Assembly: GCA_017515475.1 (NCBI GenBank)
Contig: JAFWFS010000007.1
Span: forward strand, 1 to 64,000
Direction of reading: 5' to 3'
DNA: 64,000 nt
Source of the DNA: Erysipelotrichaceae bacterium
GTDB lineage: Bacteria; Bacillota_I; Bacilli_A; Erysipelotrichales; Erysipelotrichaceae
Shown here: piece by piece, positions 42,307-50,398 of the stretch
Layout: every line of letters starts with the position of its first letter
How positions within the stretch are numbered: the first letter of the stretch is position 1
Made by a program: the position numbers and the translations under genes
Notes under the pieces: model-generated
Seen by the model: only the letters and a program-made list of their open reading frames with translations
Told to the model about the DNA's origin: nothing
The model's database searches: none

Positions 42307-43733
42307 AACGCTTTTTCAATACGAGAAAGAGATTCTTCTTTGCCCAGGATCTCGGCAATTGCCGTAGCGCCTCCCGGAGCCACGCTTCTGCCGGACAGCG
42401 CCACCTGCATCGGATACATCATCGTAATGTTCTTGTATCCTTTTTCTTTCGCTCTTTCGGCAAGCGCGGTGAAGATCGAATCATTGTTCCAGACACTCAG
42501 ATCCTTTAATGAATCATAGACTTCCTGCAGGATTGTCTTAGCAAGCTGTGGGTCGGTCTTCGCTTTCTTGTTGTTGTAGACATCGGAATCATAATCGTCG
42601 GCTTTGTTGAAGAAAGAAACCATGTCCTTGATCTCGGATAAAATCGATACCCTGTCGTGGATCGCATTGGCGATCAATCTATAGTCGAACTTCTCATCGG
42701 CTGATTCATAGATGTACGGTTTTACCAGTTCATAATAAGCTTCCATATCCATGTTTCTAAGATAGACGCCGTTCATCCATTTCAGTTTTTCAATGTCGAA
42801 TATGGCGCCTGTCGTACCGATGCGTTTCACATTGAACGCCTGAGCAAGTTCCTGCAGAGAATAGATCTCTCTTTCTTCTTCCGGAGCCCAGCCCAACAGG
42901 GCGATGTAGTTCAGAATCGCCTGCGGCAGATAGCCTTTTTCTACCAGATCCTGGAACGAAGCATCCCCGTTGCGTTTCGATAGTTTCTGATGCTCGTCTT
43001 TCATAACCGGAGGACAGTGGATGTATCTAGGAATATCCCAGCCGAAAGCCTCATAGATCAGGTTGTATTTCGGGGTGGACGAGAGATATTCGTTGCCTCT
43101 GACTACGTCGGTAATATCCATCAGATGGTCATCGATGACATTCGCAAAGTTGTAGGTAGGGTAGCCGTCGGATTTCAGCAGGACCATCTCATCGAGAGTC
43201 TTGTTTTCAACGGTAATCGTACCGTATACTTCGTCATGAAAAGACGTCGTACCTTCCGGATCGATGTTCAGCCTGATGACATATTCTTCGCCTTTTGCGA
43301 TTCTTGCGTCTATTTCCTCCTTGCTTAAAAGCTTGCACGGATCCACAAAATAGAAAGAATCGCCGGCTTCCTGTCTCTGCCTTTCGACATCTTCTTCCTT
43401 GCAGAAACAGATGTGTGCCTTGCCCATGCCGACCAGTTCGTGTGCATATTTCGCGTAGATGCCTTCTTTCATTCTATCCGACTGGACATAAGGACCGTAG
43501 TTTCCTCCGACATCCGGACCCTCGTCGTGTTTCAGACCGCACTCCTTGAGTGTTGAATAAATAATATCTACCGCGCCTTCTACCAGTCTGCCCTGATCGG
43601 TATCCTCGATACGCAGGATAAAATCTCCGTCATCCTTCTTGGCGATCAGATAGGCATACAGTGCCGTTCTGAGGTTGCCGATATGCATGTAACCGGTAGG
43701 ACTCGGTGCAAATCTTGTTCTGATTCTCTTCAT
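42294..43733 (-). CDS. gltX: Glutamate--tRNA ligase
   Basis: Class I aminoacyl-tRNA synthetase of 479 residues, normal length. RFAPSPTGYMHIGNLRTAL holds the HIGH-type motif, LRIEDTDQGR binds substrate and KLSKRNGDASF is the KMSKS loop. The C-terminal anticodon-binding domain is all helical. GGGGAGA precedes the ATG at moderate distance. A TGC-TAAAAT extended -10 lies at 43760-43768. No T-box leader is seen. It is monocistronic; a tRNA-Glu(CUC) gene lies about 8 kb away. Confidence 0.98.
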   Translation of the reverse strand: MKRIRTRFAPSPTGYMHIGNLRTALYAYLIAKKDDGDFILRIEDTDQGRLVEGAVDIIYSTLKECGLKHDEGPDVGGNYGPYVQSDRMKEGIYAKYAHELVGMGKAHICFCKEEDVERQRQEAGDSFYFVDPCKLLSKEEIDARIAKGEEYVIRLNIDPEGTTSFHDEVYGTITVENKTLDEMVLLKSDGYPTYNFANVIDDHLMDITDVVRGNEYLSSTPKYNLIYEAFGWDIPRYIHCPPVMKDEHQKLSKRNGDASFQDLVEKGYLPQAILNYIALLGWAPEEEREIYSLQELAQAFNVKRIGTTGAIFDIEKLKWMNGVYLRNMDMEAYYELVKPYIYESADEKFDYRLIANAIHDRVSILSEIKDMVSFFNKADDYDSDVYNNKKAKTDPQLAKTILQEVYDSLKDLSVWNNDSIFTALAERAKEKGYKNITMMYPMQVALSGRSVAPGGATAIAEILGKEESLSRIEKALSRL

Positions 43734-43759
43734 ATTCGATCAATTAATCTCCCCAAATC

Positions 43760-43768
43760 ATTTTAGCA
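43760..43768 (-). promoter_or_regulatory. Extended -10 promoter of gltX
   Basis: TGC-TAAAAT on the minus strand, 26 bases before the ATG, followed by a GGGGAG ribosome site, so this transcript does carry a leader. Confidence 0.55.
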
Positions 43769-43837
43769 TATATCGGTTATATAACTGGTAATAAACCTGT
43801 ATTTCATATAAAATAGGAAAGTAGTAAGGTGAAGAAG

Positions 43838-44092
43838 ATGAAATTTGAATATTATCCGACAGGTGTCTGTTCCAGACATTACACGATTGAAATCGAAGAC
43901 GACAAGATCAAGTCGCTGCACGTTGAGGGCGGCTGTATGGGAAATCTGGCCGGTATTTCGCGTATTGTCGTAGGAATGAACGTTGACGATGTTATCAGCG
44001 CTTTTGAAGGTGTAGACTGCGGCGGAAAGGGCACAAGCTGCCCGGATCAGATCGCCAGAGCCTTAAAGAAATACAAGAATTCGCTGGCATAA
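43838..44092 (+). CDS. TSCPD-domain protein (TIGR03905 family)
   Basis: Small protein of 84 residues resembling the zinc-binding C-terminal domain of some ribonucleotide reductases. Conserved blocks are FEYYPTGVCSRHYTIEI, VEGGCMGNLAGISRIVVGM and CGGKGTSCPDQIARAL with paired cysteines. The function is not established for the family. ATG at 43838 with AAGGTG upstream is preferred over the GTG at 43829 lying in that ribosome site. lspA begins one base after its stop. Confidence 0.85.
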   Translation: MKFEYYPTGVCSRHYTIEIEDDKIKSLHVEGGCMGNLAGISRIVVGMNVDDVISAFEGVDCGGKGTSCPDQIARALKKYKNSLA

Positions 44093-44093
44093 T

Positions 44094-44561
44094 ATGACCG
44101 TTATACTTTATCTGTTTATTGTCATTCTGCTGACCTGCATCGACCAGTATTCCAAGTTTATAATCATTCAGAATCTGGATCTGGGAGAAAAGATCGTACT
44201 GATTGAAGACTTTTTCTCGATTACGCACGTTAGAAACTACGGTGCGGGTTTTTCTATCCTGCAGAACGCTACGGTCTTTCTAAGTGCCGTATCCATACTT
44301 GCCATCTGCATTCTCGTATACATGCTTCTGCATGAAAAAAAGCTGTCTTTTGTGTCAAAGACCGCATATCTGCTGATCATTTCAGGTGCGGCAGGCAATC
44401 TGATCGACAGAGTGATGAAAACCTATGTTACCGATTTTCTGGATTTTCTGATCTTCGGATATGATTTTCCGGTATTCAATATTGCCGATTCCTTTATTAC
44501 GGTAGGATGTTTCCTGCTGATCGGTGAACTGTTATGGGAGAGCAGAAATGCCTCAAATTGA
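44094..44561 (+). CDS. lspA: Lipoprotein signal peptidase
   Basis: Membrane aspartyl protease that cleaves signal peptides of diacylglyceryl-modified prolipoproteins. The 155 residues have four membrane segments. The motifs are DQYSKFIII near the N-terminus, NYGAGFSIL, the first catalytic Asp in GAAGNLIDRV and the second in FNIADSFITVG. It serves lipoproteins such as the PrsA-like protein at 7433-8299. It overlaps rluD by 14 bases, the conserved lspA-rluD pair. Confidence 0.96.
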   Translation: MTVILYLFIVILLTCIDQYSKFIIIQNLDLGEKIVLIEDFFSITHVRNYGAGFSILQNATVFLSAVSILAICILVYMLLHEKKLSFVSKTAYLLIISGAAGNLIDRVMKTYVTDFLDFLIFGYDFPVFNIADSFITVGCFLLIGELLWESRNASN

Positions 44562-45471
44562 ACTGATCGTCGATGAAGAAAACGTCGATTTAAGACTGGA
44601 TGTCTATATGGCGGAGAATACGCCTTTGTCCCGTACGGCGATTCAGAAGTTGATATCGGAACATCAGGTTTTTTTAAATGGACAGGAACCTGAAAACAAG
44701 AAGATCAGGACCCAGCTGAACGACCATGTCAGTTTCAGCTATGAAGAAAAGACCCTGACGGATATCCTTCCGGAAGATATTCCTCTGAATATCGTCTATG
44801 AAGACGAAGATGTCATCGTGATCAACAAACCGAAAGACATGGTAGTACATCCTGCTGCCGGTAACAGTTCCGGAACGCTAGTCAATGCCTTGCTTCACCA
44901 TTGCAAGGAATTATCCGATGTCAACGGCTACTACAGGCCGGGCATTGTCCACAGGATCGACAAAGATACCTCGGGACTGCTTGTCTGCGCCAAAAACAAC
45001 GCCGCTCATGCGTTTCTTTCGGAACAGCTCAAAGACAAGATATGTTACCGCAAGTACTATGCAATCGTGAACGGTGTCATCGAAAACAGCGAAGGGGAGA
45101 TCAACGCTCCGATCGGAAGAAGCGAAAAGAACCGACAGATGATGACGGTTACCGGGAAAAATTCAAAAGAAGCGATCACCATCTTCCATGTTCTGGAAAG
45201 ATACGGCGATTCCACGCTGCTGGATGTAGAACTGAAAACCGGAAGAACGCACCAGATCAGAGTCCACATGCAGTACATCGGTCATAGCGTCGTCAATGAC
45301 AGTAAGTACGCAAAAAAGACCATAGACGGCAGCGGGCAGTATCTCCATGCCTACTATCTCTCATTCATTCATCCCGCAACCAGGGAAAGAATGTCCTTTC
45401 AGACAGACATGCCTGAATACATGAAAGAATATATCAGAAGCAAAGGTGGTAAATATCTTGCAGAGAAATGA
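44548..45471 (+). CDS. rluD: RluA-family pseudouridine synthase (RluD-type)
   Basis: Converts uridine to pseudouridine in 23S rRNA. The 307 residues have an N-terminal S4 RNA-binding domain (LRLDVYMAENTPLSRTAIQKLI) and the catalytic block HRIDKDTSGLLVCAKN with the active aspartate. GRSEKNRQMMTV and ELKTGRTHQIRVHMQYIGH are further family blocks. ATG at 44548 is chosen, with GGGAGAG upstream; an earlier in-frame ATG is within lspA. It overlaps the rhomboid gene. Exact target sites among the family are inferred by synteny with lspA. Confidence 0.92.
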   Translation: MPQIELIVDEENVDLRLDVYMAENTPLSRTAIQKLISEHQVFLNGQEPENKKIRTQLNDHVSFSYEEKTLTDILPEDIPLNIVYEDEDVIVINKPKDMVVHPAAGNSSGTLVNALLHHCKELSDVNGYYRPGIVHRIDKDTSGLLVCAKNNAAHAFLSEQLKDKICYRKYYAIVNGVIENSEGEINAPIGRSEKNRQMMTVTGKNSKEAITIFHVLERYGDSTLLDVELKTGRTHQIRVHMQYIGHSVVNDSKYAKKTIDGSGQYLHAYYLSFIHPATRERMSFQTDMPEYMKEYIRSKGGKYLAEK

Positions 45472-46681
45472 CTTGTACAAGATCTTTCAGTTAAGCAGTA
45501 TCTTCATCGGCAAGTATGAATACAATCAGATTCTCATACAGGAGTTTTCACAATACTCTCAAAGCGAAATCTGGCTGACGAAACTGGACCATGAAGCGTA
45601 TCAGCTGATCCGTATCACGTTCTCTCCGGCATCACAGGCCGTCTACGATAAAGACAGGATAGAAACATATCTTTCCTATCTGCAGAAAACGGCAGGGAAA
45701 GACCTGAATTTCCTCGACATTCATGTCAGCAACGAGAAATACGATCCTGAAGCGGAGACATACGACTACATAAATGTCGAAGAAGGATATGCAGACGGGA
45801 AAAATGTTATGGACCTGTATCCGGAGATCTATACGGCGATACATAAGGTCGATGATGAAAGAGCCGAGATCTTCCGCCTGAAGCAGAGCGTACAGCAGAT
45901 CATGAAAAGCCGTATCAGCAGCCGATATCAGGCGGATATCAAAGCGCCATACGCTACGATGATCATAATAGGGATCTGTCTGCTTATGAACGTTCTGCAG
46001 GCCTATCTAAGCAGAAAATACGCGGAATCGGCCGTTATTGTGCTGCTGGGAGGAAACTATACGACTTTTACTTTGGGATTGAGACAGTTCTACAGGCTGA
46101 TCGTCTGCGCTTTCCTGCATGGCGGTTTCCTGCATCTGTTCTCTAACATGTATTCGCTGTTTTTCCTGGGATCCTATCTGGAAAAAAGACTGGGAAGCTG
46201 GAAGATGCTGTCATACCTGCTGTTCTCCGTTCTTATTGGATCCTTGTCGCAGGGCATACTGACCGAAAACACGGTAACGGTAGGAATTTCAGCGGGACTG
46301 TACGGGCTGATGCTGGTGTTTATCCTTGATGGAATCAAGAATCATGTTGTGAATCTAAGAAGTCTGCTTCCATTGATCATGATCAATCTGGCAATCAACT
46401 TCATTTCGACGACAGCCTGGATCGCCCATCTTGGCGGACTGCTTGGCGCCTATGTACTGTATCATTTCTATGATTCCGAAAACAAACTCGGTCCGGGTCT
46501 GCTTTTGCTTACTCTGACCGTATGTCTGTTTATCCGATATCTTTCCATGAAAACGATCAATCCGCTCTACGGTGGCACGGATCTGGAAGTCGTAAAGATC
46601 CTGAATGATCTTGGATTCAAGGATTACAGCAATAAACTGTATCAAAGACTGCTTGAAGTCTATCAGAAATACGGAGGTTAA
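45458..46681 (+). CDS. Rhomboid-family intramembrane serine protease
   Basis: Membrane protease of about 407 residues. An N-terminal cytoplasmic domain (about 1-165) is predicted. Membrane segments start near 170. The rhomboid core shows FLHGGFLHLFSNMYSLFFLG, the catalytic serine in VGISAGLYGL (GxSxG) and the catalytic histidine in IAHLGGLLGAYV. The start is not ATG: TTG at 45458 has AAGGTGG 8 bases upstream and is preferred over the GTG at 45446, which has no ribosome site. It is coupled to rluD and followed after one base by comEB. Substrates are unknown. Confidence 0.87.
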   Translation: MQRNDLYKIFQLSSIFIGKYEYNQILIQEFSQYSQSEIWLTKLDHEAYQLIRITFSPASQAVYDKDRIETYLSYLQKTAGKDLNFLDIHVSNEKYDPEAETYDYINVEEGYADGKNVMDLYPEIYTAIHKVDDERAEIFRLKQSVQQIMKSRISSRYQADIKAPYATMIIIGICLLMNVLQAYLSRKYAESAVIVLLGGNYTTFTLGLRQFYRLIVCAFLHGGFLHLFSNMYSLFFLGSYLEKRLGSWKMLSYLLFSVLIGSLSQGILTENTVTVGISAGLYGLMLVFILDGIKNHVVNLRSLLPLIMINLAINFISTTAWIAHLGGLLGAYVLYHFYDSENKLGPGLLLLTLTVCLFIRYLSMKTINPLYGGTDLEVVKILNDLGFKDYSNKLYQRLLEVYQKYGG

Positions 46682-46682
46682 T

Positions 46683-47150
46683 ATGGTTATTACTTGGGAT
46701 GAATATTTCATGGGTCTGGCGCATCTTTCTGCCTTAAGATCAAAAGACCCCAACACGCAGGTCGGAGCCTGTATCGTGGATGCCGACAACAAGGTCGTCT
46801 CGATCGGTTACAACGGCATGCCTAGAGGCTGCTCGGATAATGAGTTTCCTTGGGAGAGAGAAGGAGGCTTCCTGGATACGAAGTACGCTTTTGTTGTACA
46901 TGCGGAACTGAACGCGATCCTGAATTCTCCTAGACCGGTCAAGGACTGCACACTATACGTATCTTTGTTCCCGTGCAACGAATGCGCCAAGGCGATCATC
47001 CAGTCGGGAATCCGGAAGATCGTCTACGAATCAGACAAATACGACGGTACGGAAGGCAACGTCGCATCAAAAAAAATGCTGCGTAAAGCAGGCGTAGAAC
47101 TTGTTCAGTTGCCTTATGAAGTAAAAGTCAGACTCGAGACTCTAAAGTAA
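46683..47150 (+). CDS. comEB: dCMP deaminase (ComEB-type)
   Basis: Zinc-dependent deaminase converting dCMP to dUMP for dTMP synthesis. The 155 residues include SALRSKDPNTQVGACIVD, IGYNGMPRGCSDNEFPW, the catalytic HAELNAILN and the zinc ligands SLFPCNECAKAI. ATG at 46683 with GGAGG upstream is the correct start; earlier in-frame codons are inside the rhomboid gene. Its last 23 bases overlap the convergent DUF5662-like gene. No comEA or comEC is adjacent. Confidence 0.95.
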   Translation: MVITWDEYFMGLAHLSALRSKDPNTQVGACIVDADNKVVSIGYNGMPRGCSDNEFPWEREGGFLDTKYAFVVHAELNAILNSPRPVKDCTLYVSLFPCNECAKAIIQSGIRKIVYESDKYDGTEGNVASKKMLRKAGVELVQLPYEVKVRLETLK

Positions 47151-47703
47151 AGCTCTTGTCCGTCCTATATTGTTTATAAAGGTCTCTGTAATGACGCAGA
47201 GCCTTTTTTTCACCGTTTTCTTTCAGATACAGCAGAAGCTGGGCGATTTCCGATGCGGTCTTCCGGTTCATCGTATGGTATTCCTTGGAACGAAGAAAGA
47301 ACTCGTAGGGTTCCGCATCCGTGTATTTATCTTTGTTGTAGGTCTTGGACGCGGATATTCTATCAAGAACAGATTCCAGCAGATATTCAAACGGCATAGG
47401 CAGACAGATCAGATTCGTTTTTCCGTTTTCCCGATCCACCCAGTATTCCCAGTGATGCCTGTTTCTACCTTTATGATGCAGCCAACACTGCGAATAGCCG
47501 TTGACTTCCTTTTCTTTGCTGATAGGGGATCTGTTGCCCTGATAATAACGAACTGAAGGAATGAATTCCGTAGGAGAATACTTGGATAGATCGTGCATCA
47601 GACCCTGCTTGTACATACCGCAGGAAAAGCACATTTTCATGACCAGAAAACGGTGCGTGTTGACGGTATGGAGATGTCTGAAAAAACGCTGTACGGTATT
47701 CAT
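47128..47703 (-). CDS. DUF5662-like protein of unknown function
   Basis: A 191-residue soluble protein rich in His, Tyr and Trp. It has HDLSKYSPTEFIPSVRYY and CWLHHKGRNRHHWEYW, a histidine pattern suggesting a metal site, possibly HD-like, but no activity is known. I recognise the family by HDLSKYSP and HHKGRNRHHWEYW only. The minus strand has TGC-TATAAT extended -10 at about 47719-47727 and a GAGGT ribosome site. It overlaps comEB tail to tail. It is the only minus gene in the 43.8-54.6 kb block. Confidence 0.75.
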   Translation of the reverse strand: MNTVQRFFRHLHTVNTHRFLVMKMCFSCGMYKQGLMHDLSKYSPTEFIPSVRYYQGNRSPISKEKEVNGYSQCWLHHKGRNRHHWEYWVDRENGKTNLICLPMPFEYLLESVLDRISASKTYNKDKYTDAEPYEFFLRSKEYHTMNRKTASEIAQLLLYLKENGEKKALRHYRDLYKQYRTDKSFTLESRV

Positions 47704-47757
47704 GGATAACCTCTAAACAATTATAGCACCTAATGGTTTCTGTCTGTCTTTTTGTAT

Positions 47758-47763
47758 TATAAT
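47758..47763 (+). promoter_or_regulatory. -10 box of nusB, leaderless type
   Basis: TATAAT ends exactly 6 bases before the nusB ATG at 47770. No ribosome site or clear -35 is present. Confidence 0.5.
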
Positions 47764-47769
47764 GAATGT

Positions 47770-48171
47770 ATGCTAAATCGCCATGATGCCCGTGAAAAAC
47801 TCGTATTCACGATCTACCAGCACCTTCTTTTAAGAAAAGAACTGCCGGCATGTTTTGAGAATAACTTCGAAGACGAGGAATATGATGAATTTATCGCAAA
47901 CGTCAGAGATGATCTGATCGAAAATGAAGAGAACTATATCGATGAAATCGGACAGCATCTGGTCAAATGGACTTTTGACCGTCTCAATCTGGTAGAACAG
48001 GCGATACTGCTTGAAACAGTTGCCGAACTTCACCTGAACATCAACGACAGGGCTGTCGTCATCGATGAAGCGGTCATTCTGGCAAAAACATATTGCGACG
48101 ACGACTCCTACAAATTCATAAACGGAGTCCTTGACCATATATGCAACAGCTCTCAGTCAGCAGTCTGTTAA
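47770..48171 (+). CDS. nusB: Transcription antitermination factor NusB
   Basis: All-helical RNA-binding factor in rRNA antitermination. The 133 residues begin LNRHDAREKLVFTIYQHLL, the NusB start. WTFDRLNLVEQAILLETVAEL and VVIDEAVILAKTYCDDDSYKFINGVLD are the conserved C-terminal helices. ATG at 47770 is chosen; an in-frame TTG at 47752 would lie upstream of the predicted transcription start. The gene begins the nusB-xseA-xseB-ispA-dxs-like-recN-xerD unit, with a 31-base overlap to xseA. Confidence 0.94.
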   Translation: MLNRHDAREKLVFTIYQHLLLRKELPACFENNFEDEEYDEFIANVRDDLIENEENYIDEIGQHLVKWTFDRLNLVEQAILLETVAELHLNINDRAVVIDEAVILAKTYCDDDSYKFINGVLDHICNSSQSAVC

Positions 48172-49394
48172 GATACCTGAAAAACCGTCTGGATTCCGAC
48201 GAGAACCTGCAGAAGATCTACGTAGCCGGAGAGATATCGAATTATCACCGGCATTTTTCTGGTCATCTTTACTTTACTTTAAAGGATGAAAAAGCTTCCG
48301 TCAGTTGCGTGATGTTCAAATCGGCAGCGTCTTTTCTTGGCTTTGAGCCGAAAACGGGAGACAAAGTCATCGTCTACGCCAATACTTCGCTTTATGAACC
48401 GGGCGGACAGCTGCAGCTGTATGTTCTGAAAATGACACCGGAAGGGTATGGCGATCTTTACGCCAGGTATGAAGCCTTAAAAAACAGACTGGCGGAAGAA
48501 GGAAAGTTCGATGATGCGCATAAGATCATTCTAGGAACGGAATATCCTGAAAATACGGCAGTTCTGGTGGGAGACAAGTCCGCCGCAATGTCTGACATAA
48601 AAACCGCATTCGCCAGAAGATGGCCTCTGTGCAGGGTCGACTACTATCCTGTCCTGGTACAGGGAGCAGGTGCTCCGGAAGACATATGCCGGACTCTAAG
48701 AAAAGTAGATTCGATGGGCTATGATGCAATCATACTGGCAAGAGGAGGAGGATCCTTTGAAGATCTCTTCTGCTTCAATGATGAAACGCTTGTAAATACG
48801 ATATACGATATGAAAACGTTCATCATTACAGGCATTGGTCATGAACAGGATTTCACCCTGGCGGATTTCGTCGCCGATAGAAGAGCCGCAACGCCGACCG
48901 CAGCCGTCGAACTGATCACGCCGGATATTGTCGATGTAATGGATCTGGTAACGGACTATGAGAGCGAGCTTTATAGCCTGATTACATCAATCCTTGACAA
49001 TAGGAGAATGAAATATGATTATCTGCTGTCAGATATGCTCCGTTTCAAGGAACATTTCACCGGCATTTCTGCAAACATAGATCATCACAGCGAACTGATA
49101 CGAAACAGCATTCTTCACAGAATCGGCATATACGCGCAGAAAACCGACTATGACGTCAGCCAGATGCGTACCAGGCTTGATTTCAGGCTTTCTGAGAAGC
49201 AATTGCTTTATAAACGATTATTTACATTACTCAATGCCTACAGCAGCGAGAACGTCCTAAAAAGAGGCTACAGTCTGGTATTTCAGGATGGTAGAATAGT
49301 AAAGAGAAAGAAAATGCTGAAAGATACGGAATTTGAAGTCAGATTCCAGGATGGAAGCATTCAGGCGATAGAAAGGGCTCATCATGGCAAATAA
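48141..49394 (+). CDS. xseA: Exodeoxyribonuclease VII large subunit
   Basis: Catalytic subunit of the ssDNA exonuclease with XseB. The 417 residues start with an OB-fold: SVSSLLRYLKNRLDSDENLQ, VAGEISNYHRHFSGHLYFTLKD and VMFKSA. The nuclease domain contains LARGGGSFEDLFCFND, GIGHEQDFTLADFVADRRAATPTAAVE, then a long coiled coil, ending with RGYSLVFQDGR. It is slightly shorter than the usual 440-450. It overlaps nusB by 31 bases and xseB by 11. Confidence 0.96.
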   Translation: MQQLSVSSLLRYLKNRLDSDENLQKIYVAGEISNYHRHFSGHLYFTLKDEKASVSCVMFKSAASFLGFEPKTGDKVIVYANTSLYEPGGQLQLYVLKMTPEGYGDLYARYEALKNRLAEEGKFDDAHKIILGTEYPENTAVLVGDKSAAMSDIKTAFARRWPLCRVDYYPVLVQGAGAPEDICRTLRKVDSMGYDAIILARGGGSFEDLFCFNDETLVNTIYDMKTFIITGIGHEQDFTLADFVADRRAATPTAAVELITPDIVDVMDLVTDYESELYSLITSILDNRRMKYDYLLSDMLRFKEHFTGISANIDHHSELIRNSILHRIGIYAQKTDYDVSQMRTRLDFRLSEKQLLYKRLFTLLNAYSSENVLKRGYSLVFQDGRIVKRKKMLKDTEFEVRFQDGSIQAIERAHHGK

Positions 49395-49578
49395 ACTGAA
49401 ATTTGAAGATCAGATGAAGAAACTGCAGGATATCGTGGATAAACTGGAAAAAGAAGATATCGATCTGGATGAATCGATTCATCTGTATGAAGAAGGTCTT
49501 CAGCTGGCTAAAGATCTCAAGAAACAGCTGTCGGTGTTTGAAGAAAGGATCGCTGAGCTGAACAAAGATGAAGAATAG
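49384..49578 (+). CDS. xseB: Exodeoxyribonuclease VII small subunit
   Basis: 64-residue helical hairpin that binds the XseA coiled coil. KFEDQMKKLQDIVDKLEKEDIDLDESI and YEEGLQLAKDLKKQL match the family closely. It overlaps xseA and ispA by 11 bases each, so translation is coupled. Confidence 0.95.
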   Translation: MANKLKFEDQMKKLQDIVDKLEKEDIDLDESIHLYEEGLQLAKDLKKQLSVFEERIAELNKDEE

Positions 49579-50398
49579 TTTTGAACAGTACATCGACATC
49601 TATCTTAAGAAACAGAGGAAATGTCTTATCTCTGATGCGATGTCCTATGCCATGGAAGGGGGAAAGAGATTCCGTCCGCGGATCATTTTCGCCATTCTGG
49701 AAGGCTTTGGGATCGCAAAAACGAAAGGATACGATGCCGCTCTGGCATTGGAAATGATTCAGACCTATTCACTGATCCATGATGATCTTCCGGCAATGGA
49801 CAACGACGACATGAGAAGAGGGAAACCTTCTCTGCATAAGGCGTTCAGAGAGGATATCGCAATTCTTACCGGTGATCAGCTTCTGAACGACGCTTTTAGA
49901 GTGATCGGCGAATCGGAAGAATATGACAGCGATACGAAAGTGTCTTTGATTACCGCCTTAAGCAAGTATGCCGGTCATGATGGAATGATCTATGGCCAGC
50001 TTCTGGATGTCACGGTCGACGATAAGACGATTGACAAGGAACTTCTGGATGAAATACAGGACAACAAGACAGGTGGACTGTTTAAGATTTCCTGCCTGTT
50101 TCCGATGTATATAGCCGGTGTAAAAGAGGAAGAATACTTTACGAAGCTAGGATCGATGATCGGCCAGATCTTCCAGAATCAGGATGATCTGTTCGATCTG
50201 ATCAAGACGGAAAAAGAGATGGGAAAGAGCCTGAACGATAAGAAGAACAATAAGGGTACGGCCTTATCCGTTTATTCTCTAGATGAATTGAAGGAATTGA
50301 TTGAAGAAGAATTCAAAGAGCTTGACCTGTATCTTGAAAAGGCCTGTTTCGATACGGATCGGCTGAAAGAGCTTTTAAAAACACTTAAGGAACGATAA
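49568..50398 (+). CDS. ispA: Farnesyl/geranylgeranyl-type polyprenyl diphosphate synthase
   Basis: Chain elongation of isoprenyl diphosphates from IPP and DMAPP. The 276 residues have GGKRFRPRI, the first aspartate-rich motif DDLPAMDNDDMRRGKPSLH (about 74-92) with the bacterial insertion, LTGDQLLNDAF and the second motif QNQDDLFD near 199-206. It is intact, in contrast to the degenerate DXS-like protein directly after it, so this cell still makes polyprenols, with IPP from a route not visible here. Confidence 0.94.
   Translation: MKNSFEQYIDIYLKKQRKCLISDAMSYAMEGGKRFRPRIIFAILEGFGIAKTKGYDAALALEMIQTYSLIHDDLPAMDNDDMRRGKPSLHKAFREDIAILTGDQLLNDAFRVIGESEEYDSDTKVSLITALSKYAGHDGMIYGQLLDVTVDDKTIDKELLDEIQDNKTGGLFKISCLFPMYIAGVKEEEYFTKLGSMIGQIFQNQDDLFDLIKTEKEMGKSLNDKKNNKGTALSVYSLDELKELIEEEFKELDLYLEKACFDTDRLKELLKTLKER

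Noticed and set aside
43734..43837. T-box riboswitch before gltX
   Set aside because: The leader after the predicted promoter is only about 20 bases and has no T-box sequence or specifier hairpin.
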